Assembly: GCF_037975245.1 (NCBI RefSeq)
Contig: NC_092569.1
Span: 14,962,501 to 15,026,500, forward strand
Source of the DNA: Apostichopus japonicus
Taxonomy: Eukaryota > Echinodermata > Holothuroidea > Aspidochirotida > Stichopodidae
DNA length: 64,000 bases
Direction: 5' to 3'
The notes beneath the pieces were generated by a model. That model saw only the letters and a list, made by a program, of their open reading frames with translations, made no database searches and had not been told where the DNA came from. This document shows, in pieces, positions 51,240 through 63,307 of this stretch (positions within the stretch are counted from its first letter, which is position 1; every line of letters starts with the position of its first letter). A program made the translations under genes and the position numbers.

Positions 51240-52400
51240 AAAGTAGATTTTTTTTTAAATACGATTAAATATATACAGATATCGAGTAAAATAACGAATA
51301 GGTTACAAACTTTTAAATCATTATCATTAAATCAGTTTAGTGATATGATCAAACATGATGCACATGCATATTACCATTAACAGATTTCGCCATATTAAAA
51401 TGATGTCATTAATTCGAGTTTGTTGATATCATTCATCACATTGAAATGGTATCACAAGGCATGACGTAGACATCCGCACAAATTCGACGCCACGCTCTAG
51501 TTCATAATATCATAAATTGCGCCCTATGTTTATATAAGCGAGACGGTTTTGGAAATGCACTATATATATACCGCGATCTATGTTCGTCTAGTATACAGTT
51601 TTAGTACGGTTAAGAGACGACGGTGTAGTGGTTTCTAACATCATTGATTAGCATAGGCTAATAATTTCGCATAACCAGTATACAAAGAAACAATAACAGA
51701 AAAAAAAGAAGAAAAAACTATACATGCATACGTATGGTACTCTATTGAACAGACTTTTGGCATGCGGACACTCTTCAAGATAGTACTTAAAATGGCGAAA
51801 ACAATGTATTCGTGATACATTTTTAATAACTCGAATTAATTAAATCAGTTTTTATGGCTCGGATTGTGATATGTACGTCATAGACTCATTGGAGGACAGC
51901 ATTAAATCTGGATAAATGATATCAAGAAATTCGCAAAAATCGATATCATTTAATATGTCTGAATTCGTGATTATGTGCGTCATATTTGCTGATATCATTA
52001 ATCAGAATTAATGAGATAGAAACAAAACTCGTATTTTTCATATCACTAATTATGACTGATTTCGTGATATATACATATTTATCGATATAGTTAATTTATT
52101 TCAAGATATCTGTTATGAAATGAATTGATGATAACTTGAATATATACCTGATGGTATATTGAACAAATCATCTCTTTAAGTTAATTCGGATAGTGACATC
52201 AACAAACAAACTCTTGTTATCGACAATGATCCTGCAACCAATTAAATATATCTAAAATTAATATATCATAAAATATATTTTTGATATCAAGTATTGATTC
52301 AATGATATCATGAACTGATTTAATGATACCATAAAATAATTACTGATATATTTAGATAGTGAATACAAACTAAAACGGCTTGCCATTTGGTCGGGCCCCG
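51240..52400. repeat. AT-rich region dense in TGATATCA-like palindromes
   Basis: Around twenty near matches to (T/A)TGATATCAT(T/G)AA are scattered irregularly, often with TTAATTCG or ATTTCGTGATAT. It looks like a very old, degenerate tandem array. No coding content. Confidence 0.5.
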
Positions 52401-52575
52401 TAACAATGATATCACCGAGCCTTATTTCTGCACTCTTCAGTTTTGTTAAATATTATGAAAATGCGGCTTATATCCTGTATTTTCCTCGGCCCCTTTATAT
52501 TTTCCCAGTCTCCAGTTCATTGACTTGTCGCCTCCCATGACCCCCATCACACCCCCTTCCCTCATATCTGATAAC

Positions 52576-52918
52576 CAGTGGCGGAGCTATGGGTATTGGT
52601 CAGGGGGCGAGGATAGTCTGTAGGAGCGCTTTCGCCACTATCTAAGCGGAGCGCCACCACAGGTTGTCGCGGAGCGTACAGATTTTTTTCTGAGTAAAGA
52701 TACTTCCTAGATCACCGGAAATGACCCATTCCGGGCCTTGCTAATTTGCAAAATGTGACAAATGTCAATAGGTAATGAGAGCGCAATAAAAAAGTCAATA
52801 ATCGCGAATAAGTAAAAAGTGGTAAAAACCTGAAAAGGGCGCCAGCAGTCCATTTGAGTCCGTTAGGGGGGGAGCATCCGCACCCCCCCCCCCCGACTGT
52901 ATGGACGCTCCGCCACTG
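52576..52918 (+). mobile_element. hAT-like MITE (CAGTGGCGGAGC ends), copy 2
   Basis: Perfect 12-bp terminal inverted repeats, CAGTGGCGGAGC and GCTCCGCCACTG, flanked by a perfect 8-bp duplication CTGATAAC (52568-52575 and 52919-52926). Near-identical to 18291-18677 apart from short deletions. Probably a recent insertion. Confidence 0.95.
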
Positions 52919-52926
52919 CTGATAAC

Positions 52927-53678
52927 TAGTTTTGAACAGTGCTTTCATTTTTAAGTCTGAAGGTATCTATGGATGTAGGATTTTAGAAGATTAAGGGTAA
53001 GGTAGCGTGAAGATAGAAACAATGTCGATGGTCGCCATTTTGAGAATGAGGAACCGAGCCACTCATGTTCCCCGGTTACGTATAATCGGTTCGGAAACCA
53101 GTGTTCGGTGTTCGTGTGTCATATATTATCAATATAATGCTTATTATCCTTGGTACGACAGCGTTGCCAATTTCTCTGTTATACGTAAACGGCCAACTCG
53201 TATGAAATTACGCTAATTACGATTTTTTATTTTTTAATATTTTTGTATGACCATTGACTACTGCATAAGGGTAGGAATTGTGTGGGTTCGCAATCAGTTG
53301 CCAATTGGGGGTGTCTCTTAGATGAAAACAGAAAGTTAAACTTTGTGTAAAAAGGTAAATGTTTTTACCGACGTGAACAGGTCTATTTGCAACCTTGAGT
53401 CGGACTGAAAAAGATTAAGATCGTTGAAATCAATGGTCTTTGAGGGAATTTAACCATTTTCAGCTACTATTTTCTCTAAAATTGTTATACAATTAAAAAC
53501 GCTATAAAAATCCGTCAAAATGCTGTTTTGCTGGAACTTTTAAGTTTGTTTTCCTCAGGCCAACGAAATTTAAGTCTTAAGTGTTTAAAACGCAGAAACT
53601 GGCAACGCTGATCCACAACAGTAGCGAGATCGTAACTTATGAGGCATCTTTAGGCATTAGGGAGGGGGAGGGGGGGGG
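52927..53678. other. No gene seen
   Basis: The open frame 53007-53216 starts with GTG, and I see no splice sites or family features. Confidence 0.5.
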
Positions 53679-53770
53679 ACTTCCTTCAAAGGCACATGAT
53701 TGGTCACAATTGATCATCAAAACATTTACATTATTATATTTATATTTGTTTGATCTCCATATTAGCAAAG
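53679..53770 (+). repeat. 92-bp direct duplication, copy 1
   Basis: Begins ACTTCCTTCAAAGGCACATG and ends ATTAGCAAAG. Matches 54379-54470 with two mismatches by eye. Both copies are preceded by a G/GA-run. Confidence 0.95.
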
Positions 53771-54378
53771 ATAACGAATTAGAAACGATTAGAAGACTTT
53801 AGAATTATAAGAGACTTTGACTCATTTTTCAGAGAGTCATAAGCAATATTTTAATCTACAGATTGAATCAGACTTACTTCATAACTCACGGCTCTACGTA
53901 TCACTCTCATATATTTTACCCTCCACTCAGCCCCCCCCCCATCGACGCCTCACCCCCACCCGCACCGTGTTATCTCTTCAACAAAATAATAATTTTCAAC
54001 AAAGTGATCATAATAATAATCATAATAATAATAATAATAATGATAACACTGAAATGACTCTTCAAATTTGCATTGTTTGTTTATTTTTTTTCTTTCTTTT
54101 TACAAATGTACATTTTTCTTTCCTTACAAAACTTTGTATTTCCAAACCATTTTGCACTTGTTCTATAAAACATAAAAAAAGCAATGAAAACAACAACTAC
54201 AAAATGGTTGCTTTATTGTAAAAAAAAAACAAAAAAACAAAATAATAATAATAATAAAATAAAAAAATGGAATGGCATGATAAACTGAGGTTTCATCACT
54301 TGTTATAGGCACATGGTAGAACTTGTACTGATCTTGGTAGGAATCACTTTGAAGAGAGAGAGGGAGAGGGGGGGGGGG
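53771..54378. other. Segment between the duplicated copies, no gene seen
   Basis: C-run at 53931-53939, an AAT-rich stretch at 54010-54043, T-rich and A-rich stretches. No feature supported. Confidence 0.5.
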
Positions 54379-54470
54379 ACTTCCTTCAAAGGCACATGAT
54401 TGGTCACAATTGATCATCAAAACATTTACATTACTATATTTATATTTGTTTGATCTCTATATTAGCAAAG
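54379..54470 (+). repeat. 92-bp direct duplication, copy 2
   Basis: Exactly 700 bases downstream of copy 1 and same orientation. Confidence 0.95.
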
Positions 54471-57250
54471 AATAACGAGTCTCTAAGTAATATCAGTTCA
54501 TTGATCATTTTCTGGGTATTAGCGATACCGTAATAGAAGGATTATTTAAACCAACCGCCAATAACATTTCATTAAGTGAAGTTTCCAATTTCGTTAGAGA
54601 AGTCGTAATCCTCTTACAAAACTACAAACCAAAAACAAACTTGTTTTGTTACAGTAAGTCCTATTAAGTGACTCTTGGAAACCTTTCAACGTTTTCTAAG
54701 CAATTTTGGTTTTGTTATTGTTGTTACTGATTTTGGTATTGTTCTTTTTTTTTGTGCTTTTTTTGCTTTAAGAGTATAATTGGGTTTATAGGTGTGGTTT
54801 TCCGAATAAGTATATTGTAAAAATGATTTAAAAAATAATACATGTAACCGAATATATTGCATTGCCGAGTATAACATACCAAGCCGAATCTGGGTACGTT
54901 TAACCAAATCATGTTCGTGTAGCCGACTTACTAACGATTAAGCGACACCACCATTTGAAAGAATCAGTTTCCTAAGCTTGACTTAAAACGTTACTTCACG
55001 AATTCCTTCAAATTCATGTTAAAATTAAAAAATTAAAAAATTCATTGCGTTAAATGATATTTTAAGGTCAAATTACGAAATCGTGTGATTGACGAAAAAT
55101 CAGTATAAAATAAGTTCTTGGCAGAAAATCACTGTGCAAAGTTTACCTCATACATGGTAATACACACGAGAATTAAGAGTAAAAAGATTGTAGGCTTTGC
55201 CCGATGAAAAATCAAAAATGAAATCAAAATATAATATTGCAGTATGTCCCGCCCCTATTAAACGTTCCTCTGTAGATTAACGATATAATTAACATAATCG
55301 ATCATCGGACGATATTGACGATATGGATGTGATGTATACCGATGTCGGTAAAATATAGCAGGTATGCGGTATACCGATATTGACATTATGTGGTTCTTCA
55401 ACCAAAATGTTTGCTAATATTTATCACAATTTCTGACCACCCAGCCATTTTTTGTTTAAGCTCGGTGTTATGAAAAGCAAAATTATCTTAGCCTACACAG
55501 TGCTGAAATCCAGCACGTAATATATATATATAGAATAACGTTATGGATATTAATTGGATATTGAATAACGTGATCGATATTAATTGGATATAGAATCTAC
55601 TGATTAGCCTATATAGGTTATAGTCATTCAGTTTCATTTCTGCGCTTCTTCTCCTTTTTTTCTTTCCATTTTTGAATTATTACTATTTATTGCTGTTATT
55701 ACTTTTTTTTATTCTTTTGTATACATAATTTGCATAAAATTGTTAAACCTTGTCGGAATACGAGGATTTCAGTTACAATATCAAGGCAAAGGGGCATAAT
55801 GGTTCAAATTACTATAAATGACTATAAATGGGAACAGATGGGGAAAAAAACTACAATACTGCATATCCCAAACAAAATTGGGTTGGTACTAAATTATGTA
55901 TACAAAAAACACCACACAGACATATACCACGACGGGCGAAACTACAAAATGATATAAAAGTTTTTATTGAATGTTTCGGTGTGTATCAACTTTTAAGTGA
56001 AAATTTACTGCTTTCTGCTTTTTGTTTAGATTTTTGTTGACAAATATTGGGTGATTGGAAATGGTTATTCAATGCGAGAATGAATCAATATTACGCCTAT
56101 TGAAGGGAACATTGACCCTTGACCTTTGAAGGCTAGTGACCATTTCTTGAATGTCTAGCACAGTGTGTGAACTTAATAGTGTACACATTATGATTTTAGC
56201 TCTTTTGATTACTGCATGTTTATTTAAAAAAATGGCGGGTTGGTCCGTTGTATATGACGTCATAATATTCGTAAAGGTAAATGTAGAATGTGCCCAAAAA
56301 AAGTCACACATGACTTAACAAGTTGACGCCATTGTCCCTTTATACTTTTCGAATACACATCCCCCACTTCCCCCACTTCCCCCACTCCCCCATTATGTTG
56401 GAATGGAGTTTCTGTTCAAAAATATACTTCAATTCATATTGATTTATACACGTTATTTAACGTTATACTTGATTGCCCATAGATTAGAAATATGTTATAT
56501 GATGATTAATATAACACCGCGTATAATATTGTCTAAAAATATCCAAATTTCCAGACTTTATATCTTTCTCTTATTCGGTAAAATGAACGACTATGAAACA
56601 AAATTAGGGAGATTTTAAGTTTCGATAATTTATGACTAAGGAATGTGACTTTAAGTTAAAATATCGCTTTCAAAATATTTTATAGTATTTGGCGGTCCCT
56701 TCGTAAAACTACATTCCTTTTTTTTTAAAAAGAGCACAATGGCCAATGGCCACTGCAGCGTAAAAACAATGCAATCAATGTTACTATACCATTGTAATAT
56801 ACAATACAGATGTGGCCGTTGATTGGGTTATATATCCATCTAAGTAATCATCGCAAACGCTACATTATTTTATTTCGCCACTTACACAATAAATTGTGTA
56901 CCTGGAAAGATTTTAATCTAGCACTGAGCACTAAAAATTATTATAATAATTAATAACAATAATATTTAAAAAAAAATGGTGGGTATGAGATGTTACCATT
57001 AAATATGCATTGTTATATGCTACATTATACAAATTTGCAAGCACAAATCTCGTGTATCATAACACAATATGATCAGAAATGACCTAAATTTTTAACATTT
57101 GACCTTGTCAAAGAAGAAAACAAATACAGATGTTTACATCAGTTTACACGCATATTGGTTTGTTGGTTCAACAACAAAAAGAATGGGGAAAAAAGAAAGG
57201 AAAAATTGCGTTTGAAATATATTGCAAGATAGCTGCGAGGATTCCTATAG
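54471..57250. other. No gene seen
   Basis: AT-rich; short open frames without support. The phrase CCCCCACTTC is repeated at 56361-56395, and GATATTAATTGGATAT at 55545 and 55574. Confidence 0.5.
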
Positions 57251-57427
57251 CCTACAGTGGAATTACGACCTTCCTTACCGGTTTCGAACCTGTGGACACG
57301 CAATCAGCGTCCATAGCCTAGTGGTTAGGGTGTCCACATATAAAGCGGGAGGCCCGGGTTCGAATCCCGGTGGAGGCTGGAAGTTTATCACTGTTCTGGA
57401 TTTTCCAACTCACTACAATTTCAATGA
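57251..57427 (+). mobile_element. SINE family A, plus copy
   Basis: CCTACAGTGGAATTACGACC, ACCGGTTTCGAACCTGTGG, the tRNA-like head (anticodon loop ATATAAA, T-arm CCGGGTTCGAATCCCGG), then GGAAGTTTATCACTGTTC and 'TTCCAACTCACTACAATTTC' leading into TA repeats. Confidence 0.9.
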
Positions 57428-57433
57428 ATATAT

Positions 57434-57472
<39 letters not shown>

Positions 57473-57530
57473 AATATATATATATAAATATATATATATA
57501 TTTATATATATATAATAATTATTATTATGA

Positions 57531-57574
<44 letters not shown>

Positions 57575-57593
57575 TCATAATAATTATTATTAA
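57428..57593. repeat. TA tract with long hairpin arms
   Basis: Arms TAATAATTATTATTATGATTTAA (57513-57535) and its inverse (57571-57593) match with one mismatch and enclose about 17 TA repeats that are themselves self-complementary. The whole could fold as an extended hairpin or cruciform. Confidence 0.9.
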
Positions 57594-59126
57594 CGATTTG
57601 AGATACTGGTCGTCAGATTGGCTTTTGAAGTTTAATTGCTTGATTCTTTTAATTTTAAATTTCCTTTTTTTTTTCAATTTTTAGCAAAAAAACCCTCAAA
57701 AATGTTACAAATATTGGAATGTTTTTAGTGTACCCCACATGGCAAAAGGTACTAACCTATTGATTCATACAATATAAATTTTTCTTCACCAACGTAAAAG
57801 TTATAAAAAAAAAAAAATGATAAAAAAAAAGAAAGAATAGAATGTACCCTGCCACGTGGTTGTATATAACACGGAATGTTTGTTGTTGCCTGTGCTCGTA
57901 TACTGTTAGGTTAATTACCAACATTGCTCATGATTAAATAATGCTTAACTAGTTAATACATATTCAGTTGTTATACTTTAATATTATTATTATCATCATC
58001 ACCAACTACCAAAACCATTGAGTGAAACTAACCCACAATGAATTCAAGCCATATACGTTGCCTTGCGAAACTAGCGGGTCAAATAATGAGAGTCCCTTTA
58101 TCTAAACTGCACCATGGGATATATCGGGGGGGGGGGGTGGTGAAGCTATTGAGTCTTAATATATAGTAGAAATATTGTCTACAAAAACTGCACTAATCCA
58201 AACAAACAAACTAACTGAGAAAAAAACATCATTTCTGAAGAAAAAAAATCTATCATTTGTATCGATGTTCCCTTAGGAAACATTGTCTCTTTAAGACTAC
58301 CTGGCAAGATTTAATATTCAACCATATTTTTTGCATTTCAGTTCTTGCCTTTGTTGTTGCGGTAACAGTGTAGCTACATCCTATACGAAAGACATCATAA
58401 TAGTAGACAGTTATATGTTGGAACGCCCACTAATGCAGTATATACGTGTATTATTGAAAGGCAAAGTTTACGTGAGATTCAATGATACCTTCTCCTTTGT
58501 TATATACGGAAGAAGATTTTCCTTGAGTGATAAGAAAATTTAAAAGAAAGATTGATTGAAAGAAATTGGTTAAAATTGCGACGTATTGATCTCAAATTTC
58601 TGAAACCTTCAATATTATTGTTATCCTTTTTCACTTGTTACTATACCCTCTTCTCTTGCAAAAAAAACCCTGTACATTAAGGCAACGTTTTATACAGACC
58701 CTTTTTCGTATTAGACTTACTTTGTTTTGCTACGAACTAAGTCACTAATTAAAAGAAGCAAAACTAAAAAAAAACAATAAAAAACTGGAGGATCTATTAC
58801 ACCCTTGCTAAGATACAAAAAGAAAAAAAAACATCTTTGCATCTAAATTTTTCCCTTTCTTGTTTCCTGTATCAACGCATTCTGAGTGTTCTTTGATAAG
58901 ATCTGTTTCAAAGAGCATTTCGGCCATGCAACCTCGATAATTCAGTTCTCGGAAAACCGAAATACTGCCATCATTTTACAACAAAAGTTGTTTTGTTTCT
59001 TCCACCCTCTTTGGCGTTTCACCTCCCATGCGATGGGGGGATGCAAACATTTATATATACTTCTGCTTGAAGCAAATTCTTCAATCGAAAAAGGTCTCTA
59101 TGTTAGGACACAGACTAACCGGGCTG
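57594..59126. other. Downstream of TGIF exon, no further gene seen
   Basis: Its part nearest 59126 is presumably the 3' UTR of the minus-strand gene. No certain poly(A) signal was identified. G-run at 58127-58137. Confidence 0.45.
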
Positions 59127-60304
59127 TCAGCAAATGACGTCATTGCGGTGGAGTGGGTGGAAGTTTCGTTTTTCGCTGTGCGACCTCAGTTTGGCTGCCT
59201 CACCGAGTACTTGCAACCCATCTAGCGGGATCGCACCAAAGTGGCCGTACGGCATCGGCAATGGACCTCGGCTGAAATCGAATTTGAACTCGGTATCTCG
59301 GCCCTTCGGTGACAACGAGGAGTAAAAATTGACCTCGTCGGAGTATTTAGGGATAGAGATAAACGGTGGTCTGATCAAACTTGAAAATTTCGTGTTTCCT
59401 GGGCTAAGTTTGGGGGTATCTGGTAGGCAGATCGAATCGGCGAATTGTTCCGTAGTAGCAGTAGTAGTACGCGGTGAATAGAGAGTAATAAATGGCACGC
59501 GAGTTGGCATGGTTCTCATGAGATAGTTGTTGATCTGAGCGAAGGAAGCCATGCTATCCATTTGATCTACCGTCGACGGGTACGGACTGCGACTCATATC
59601 AATCGGACTAACCGACGACCGGGAAGATTTGACGACTTCGTTGTGGTGTCGACCTCCTTGCTGTAGTCGCAGAGGAGAAGGTGGTTCAGGGGTCGATGCC
59701 GTAAGAGATGGAGATTGGCAACTGCTGACCCCGCTGTCGGTATCGTCACCGTTCGACAATGTTCTCTTCGCGTCGACCTCTGTTGGTGTCTTTGAAATCC
59801 TCTCCACGTCCTCAGATGTCAGACTCTCCACGCTGCATTCACTGTCGCTTCTCTCACGGAATTCGATGTTCTGCTCGTCGTCTTCGTCGTCGGCGGCAGC
59901 GATCGCTGCGGCGACATTTTTCCTGTTGGTCTTACGGCTGATGGTGAACTTTTGTGGATCTCGACCTTCACGACGTATGATCTCGGGAAGGATTCGTCGC
60001 CGAGCGTTGATGAACCAGTTACAAACTTGCAGCATCGTCAGATTAGCGATCCGAGCTAAGTAGAGTTTTTCCTGGTCGTTTGGATAAGCGTTGTAGCGAT
60101 GTTCGTAGAGCCAATTTTTCAAGATGGTTACGGCATCTTTAGGTAGATTACCGCGCCTCTTCTTGCCAACCCTTGAGGAGAGCGGAGAACCGGGCTTTTC
60201 CATTGGCCGGGAAAAGCAAGCACCATTTGGTCTAAACTTCTTGTGAATGAATTCTGTGACACCACCACCAGCAGACATTTCGTCTCCTTCCATTTCACTG
60301 TTAT
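59127..60304 (-). CDS. TGIF: TGIF-family TALE homeobox protein, main exon
   Basis: This exon encodes a three-amino-acid-loop-extension homeodomain transcription factor, nuclear; known family members repress TGF-beta/SMAD and retinoid targets. Taking the first in-exon ATG (60293-60291) the product is 388 residues, stop at 59129-59127. Homeodomain at about residues 45-107: [12 protein letters not shown], the TALE loop YNAYPND, and recognition helix [11 protein letters not shown] with the Ile/Asn pair, followed by the TGIF-typical [10 protein letters not shown] (112-121). An acidic patch (ADDEDDE, 134-140) and a Ser/Pro-rich tail follow. PIDMS (230-234, genomic 59592-59606) fits the CtBP-binding PxDLS consensus, a role known in mammalian TGIF1. 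The exon's 5' edge is an excellent acceptor (T-rich tract, CTCCAG|AT) in phase 1, so an upstream exon exists; whether it is coding is unknown. The GC-richer codon use stands out from its surroundings. Confidence 0.95.
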
Positions 60305-61829
60305 CTGGAGAGATAGAAAAAAAAAGATAAATATTTGATAAGAGATTCACATTTTTTCCCTATCATGCAGACAAGGTTGATTCATGTATTGAGTATGCAA
60401 GTCACAGCTAATCAGTTCCTTTCGAAAAAAAATCGCGAACTTTGCACAGGCAAACCAAACCAAATACACACACATGCACGTACATAACAGGGACAGACAG
60501 ACAGACAAAAGTGACATATTTTATCAGTAATAGACTTGACAGTAAATCGTACGACGGGATGTTTACACACGCGTGGTAATTAGCATTGTCAACAAAGAGC
60601 AGTTACCTAAACAGAAGGATGGGAAAATTCTATACCAAAGTCGTATCATCGTTGAGTATATTATGCACACAGTGACACCTGTTACAAACGTCCAGAAAAT
60701 TTCCCATCGCTTGCAACAGCTGGCGTGCGTTAAATTGCGGCACCTTAACGAATCCGACTGCTTTAGACGCTGTAAAATTTGACGCACACATACTCTAGGC
60801 ACAGTTTACTCTCATGGTGCTGTTAATCGATATGGTAGCGCTGATTTCAAATCCTATTCGGTCTTAACTTATTCCTTACAGTTTATTATTGATCCCCGCC
60901 TTACTTGAGTGGGTTAGAACACTATATAGGCTATAAATATATACATAAATATATATATATATATATATATAAATATAAATATATATATAAATATACACAC
61001 ATTGTAACCGAATTTGAGAACGAATATAACCGAACTTGTTTTCACGACCGATAACTATCCTATCGAATATGTTACCATACATTTACCAAAGATCAGCTGA
61101 TTATCAAACAAGTATTTCTTGAACTTTGTGTCGCTAATTTCGTAATGAACTACTTTGCGTAACAATGTACTGAACATACGCATAGTCAAGATCGACTTAC
61201 TATCCATTCCAATACCAACTGACCAAAATATATGCCTACATGCTGTATAGCCTATATTTTTCATGTTGCCGTTCGTCGCACTAAAACGTGATCACTCCAT
61301 ACAACGGTTGCATAACTCTCACAATACCATCCCTACTGAGCTGTTACCGGTCACCTCCTAGCCTCCCTCTCTTCACCCCCCCCCCCCAACCTTCCTCTCT
61401 CAACGGATCCACATTTTACAGAAAAGCAACTGATTCATATAAAGCTGTTAACTGTCACAATGTAAGTTTCACTATTAGTAATACTTTCCATGCTATAGCA
61501 CGTCGGTGGTGACACGATTATAAAACTATCAGCTTCATCATCATCGATGGGTAAATACCCAGCATTGTTCACCTTCCGACGATAACAAAACTGTTCACAC
61601 ATTCCAAAGTATAGTAGTCCTTAAACCAGCACGACGGTCACGCCACGTGGCGGTAAATAGAATCACGCCGCCATCGCTATCGTCATCACTTAACACCTCA
61701 TAAGTTTTTCCCTCCGCCGTCTTGTAAATCGTTAATATAATATATTGCGTGATTCACTCAATAAACGATTACGTGGACTTGTGGCACGTGTTGCGCGAAG
61801 TATCTGTTTACATTTGCCACGCTTCTCAG
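60305..61829. other. Upstream of TGIF exon: intron and possible promoter, exon not found
   Basis: The 5' exon of TGIF should lie here or beyond 64000. A short TA tract is at 60950-60990 and a C-run at 61377-61387. The perfect 12-bp palindrome CGCCACGTGGCG (61641-61652) contains an E-box CACGTG, in a locally CpG-rich stretch 61625-61810 with another CACGTG near 61783. That could be a promoter, but nothing proves it. Confidence 0.35.
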
Positions 61830-61924
61830 AAACCTCCTACCGAGAATTCTCCCACGAGGACCATGACAATGTGGTAAAATGGTTCGAAATTACTTTGAAT
61901 GACCATGAGAGAACTGTTGCTAAG
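61830..61924 (+). CDS. Candidate internal exon, unrecognised gene
   Basis: A pyrimidine-rich acceptor (CCACGCTTCTCAG|AAACC) and a consensus donor (GCTAAG|GTAAGG) bound 95 bases. In the single long open frame it reads TSYREFSHEDHDNVVKWFEI then TLNDHERTVAK, entering in phase 1 and leaving in phase 0. Codon use and CpG content are coding-like, and the frame stays open well upstream of the acceptor. I do not recognise the family, and neither partner exon is identified. It is on the strand opposite TGIF, so it would belong to a divergent neighbour or to a gene overlapping TGIF's 5' end. It could be chance. Confidence 0.3.
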
Positions 61925-62923
61925 GTAAGGTTTCCCTCCTCCATATATTAGTGTGGCTGCATGCAGACAAGATACAGGCGTTTTTTTTTTTTTGCAAGGG
62001 TTCGGGAAACTAAAACTGACCATCCATTTACATCAAAACGTAAGACGTTGCAAAAGCTCCATGTAAATTGATTACTGAATGAATGGTTTACTGATAAGGG
62101 GAGGGTTAAGACCATTACATGGACAGCCTTCCGACGCTTACACTAATCCTTATTTCCTTTGTTATCATGTAGCAACCAGCAACGAGTAAGGGATGCGCGG
62201 GTTGTAAAAAAAAAAAGGCTAACTTACAATAAAGAACCAACAATTTATGACACGTCTGCTTGGCACAATGTCATGCATATATATTTACCTACTATTTACT
62301 TGAACTTAACCCCCTGCAACCTTAGGTTTTAAAACGAGTTACTGTCTGGAATCGTGCCAATTGGTACTACTACGCATAATGAAATCACAACGTTGACACT
62401 AACAATATGTTTACACTAGCATAAGAGAAGTGTCCATGCATACAGTTCAAAGGTATACACAACCATTTTTTTTTTATCAATGGTTCATGCATGGGTTCAG
62501 GTCAAAGTGTTTACATTACGGTAACAGTCGAGCCATGAAGTAGTTTTTTTTTCTGCAATGACATATATACAGATACAGTGAATTACACTGAGATAGGAAA
62601 TGCACGCCTAAAATGAACAAATAGGCCTCTATATATATATAGCCTATGCTATGATATGTCTCAGTTAAGATTACTATGCAAGTGACATGAATCCCTCGAT
62701 TGATGGACTGTCCGTTAAATAGATATGATCGTTGGCACATGACAAAAAAACCTACTCGGTTAATGTGTGGATGTGAATCTTTCGGAAAGGATGAGAAGGG
62801 GTATAGGGGGAGAATCATCGTCCAATAAAGAGAACTATTGCGGCAACAACCATCCTCCTGCTGAAGTTCAAATATAAAGGTCTACATCCTGACTGAGAAA
62901 GGATGATGGAATGATGTATTACC
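61925..62923. other. No gene seen
   Basis: AT-rich, T- and A-runs; no feature supported. Confidence 0.5.
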
Positions 62924-63307
62924 ATGGAGATATCCATCGTACAGTGGACACAATCCTTTAACAAAGAGAGACGCAAAAGCGCGACAATGAGGACTGGACA
63001 ACCGAGAACAAAATGTCTTCACACATTGGAAGAAGGACCTGCACATATGACCATCTTTGATGCCATTAACAAGATAAAGGGGATGACTGCACGGCCAATC
63101 ACCTCCGAACAGTCCCATACTTTCAAATTGTATAGTGTCAAACACCTTCCTCGCAAAATTCAAACCGATTATTGTGTCCTAAATGAGGTCAAAACAGAAA
63201 CTGTCTGGGATAGCCTACATGCTAGCATATACAATCAGAAGAAGAATTACAAGAAGAAGAGAGTAATAATAACCAAAGAAGCACTGAATAGCTCTCTCGA
63301 CAATTGA
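62924..63307 (+). CDS. Candidate 127-codon ORF, unrecognised
   Basis: ATG at 62924 to TGA 63305-63307. The predicted product is basic and polar (MEISIVQWTQSFNKERRKSA at the start, a KKNYKKKRVIITKEAL stretch near the end), without membrane segment or signal. It is longer than most chance frames in this AT-rich DNA, and base composition is slightly elevated in GC, but there are no close splice sites and no motif that I can name. It might be an exon of the same plus-strand gene as 61830-61924, part of a decayed mobile element, or noise. Confidence 0.25.
   Translation: MEISIVQWTQSFNKERRKSATMRTGQPRTKCLHTLEEGPAHMTIFDAINKIKGMTARPITSEQSHTFKLYSVKHLPRKIQTDYCVLNEVKTETVWDSLHASIYNQKKNYKKKRVIITKEALNSSLDN

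Noticed and set aside
60563-60802. 5' coding exon of TGIF on the minus strand
   Set aside because: The frame has a phase-1 donor-like site (ACAG|GTGTCA), but it starts with GTG rather than ATG and includes a hydrophobic stretch unlike TGIF N-termini.
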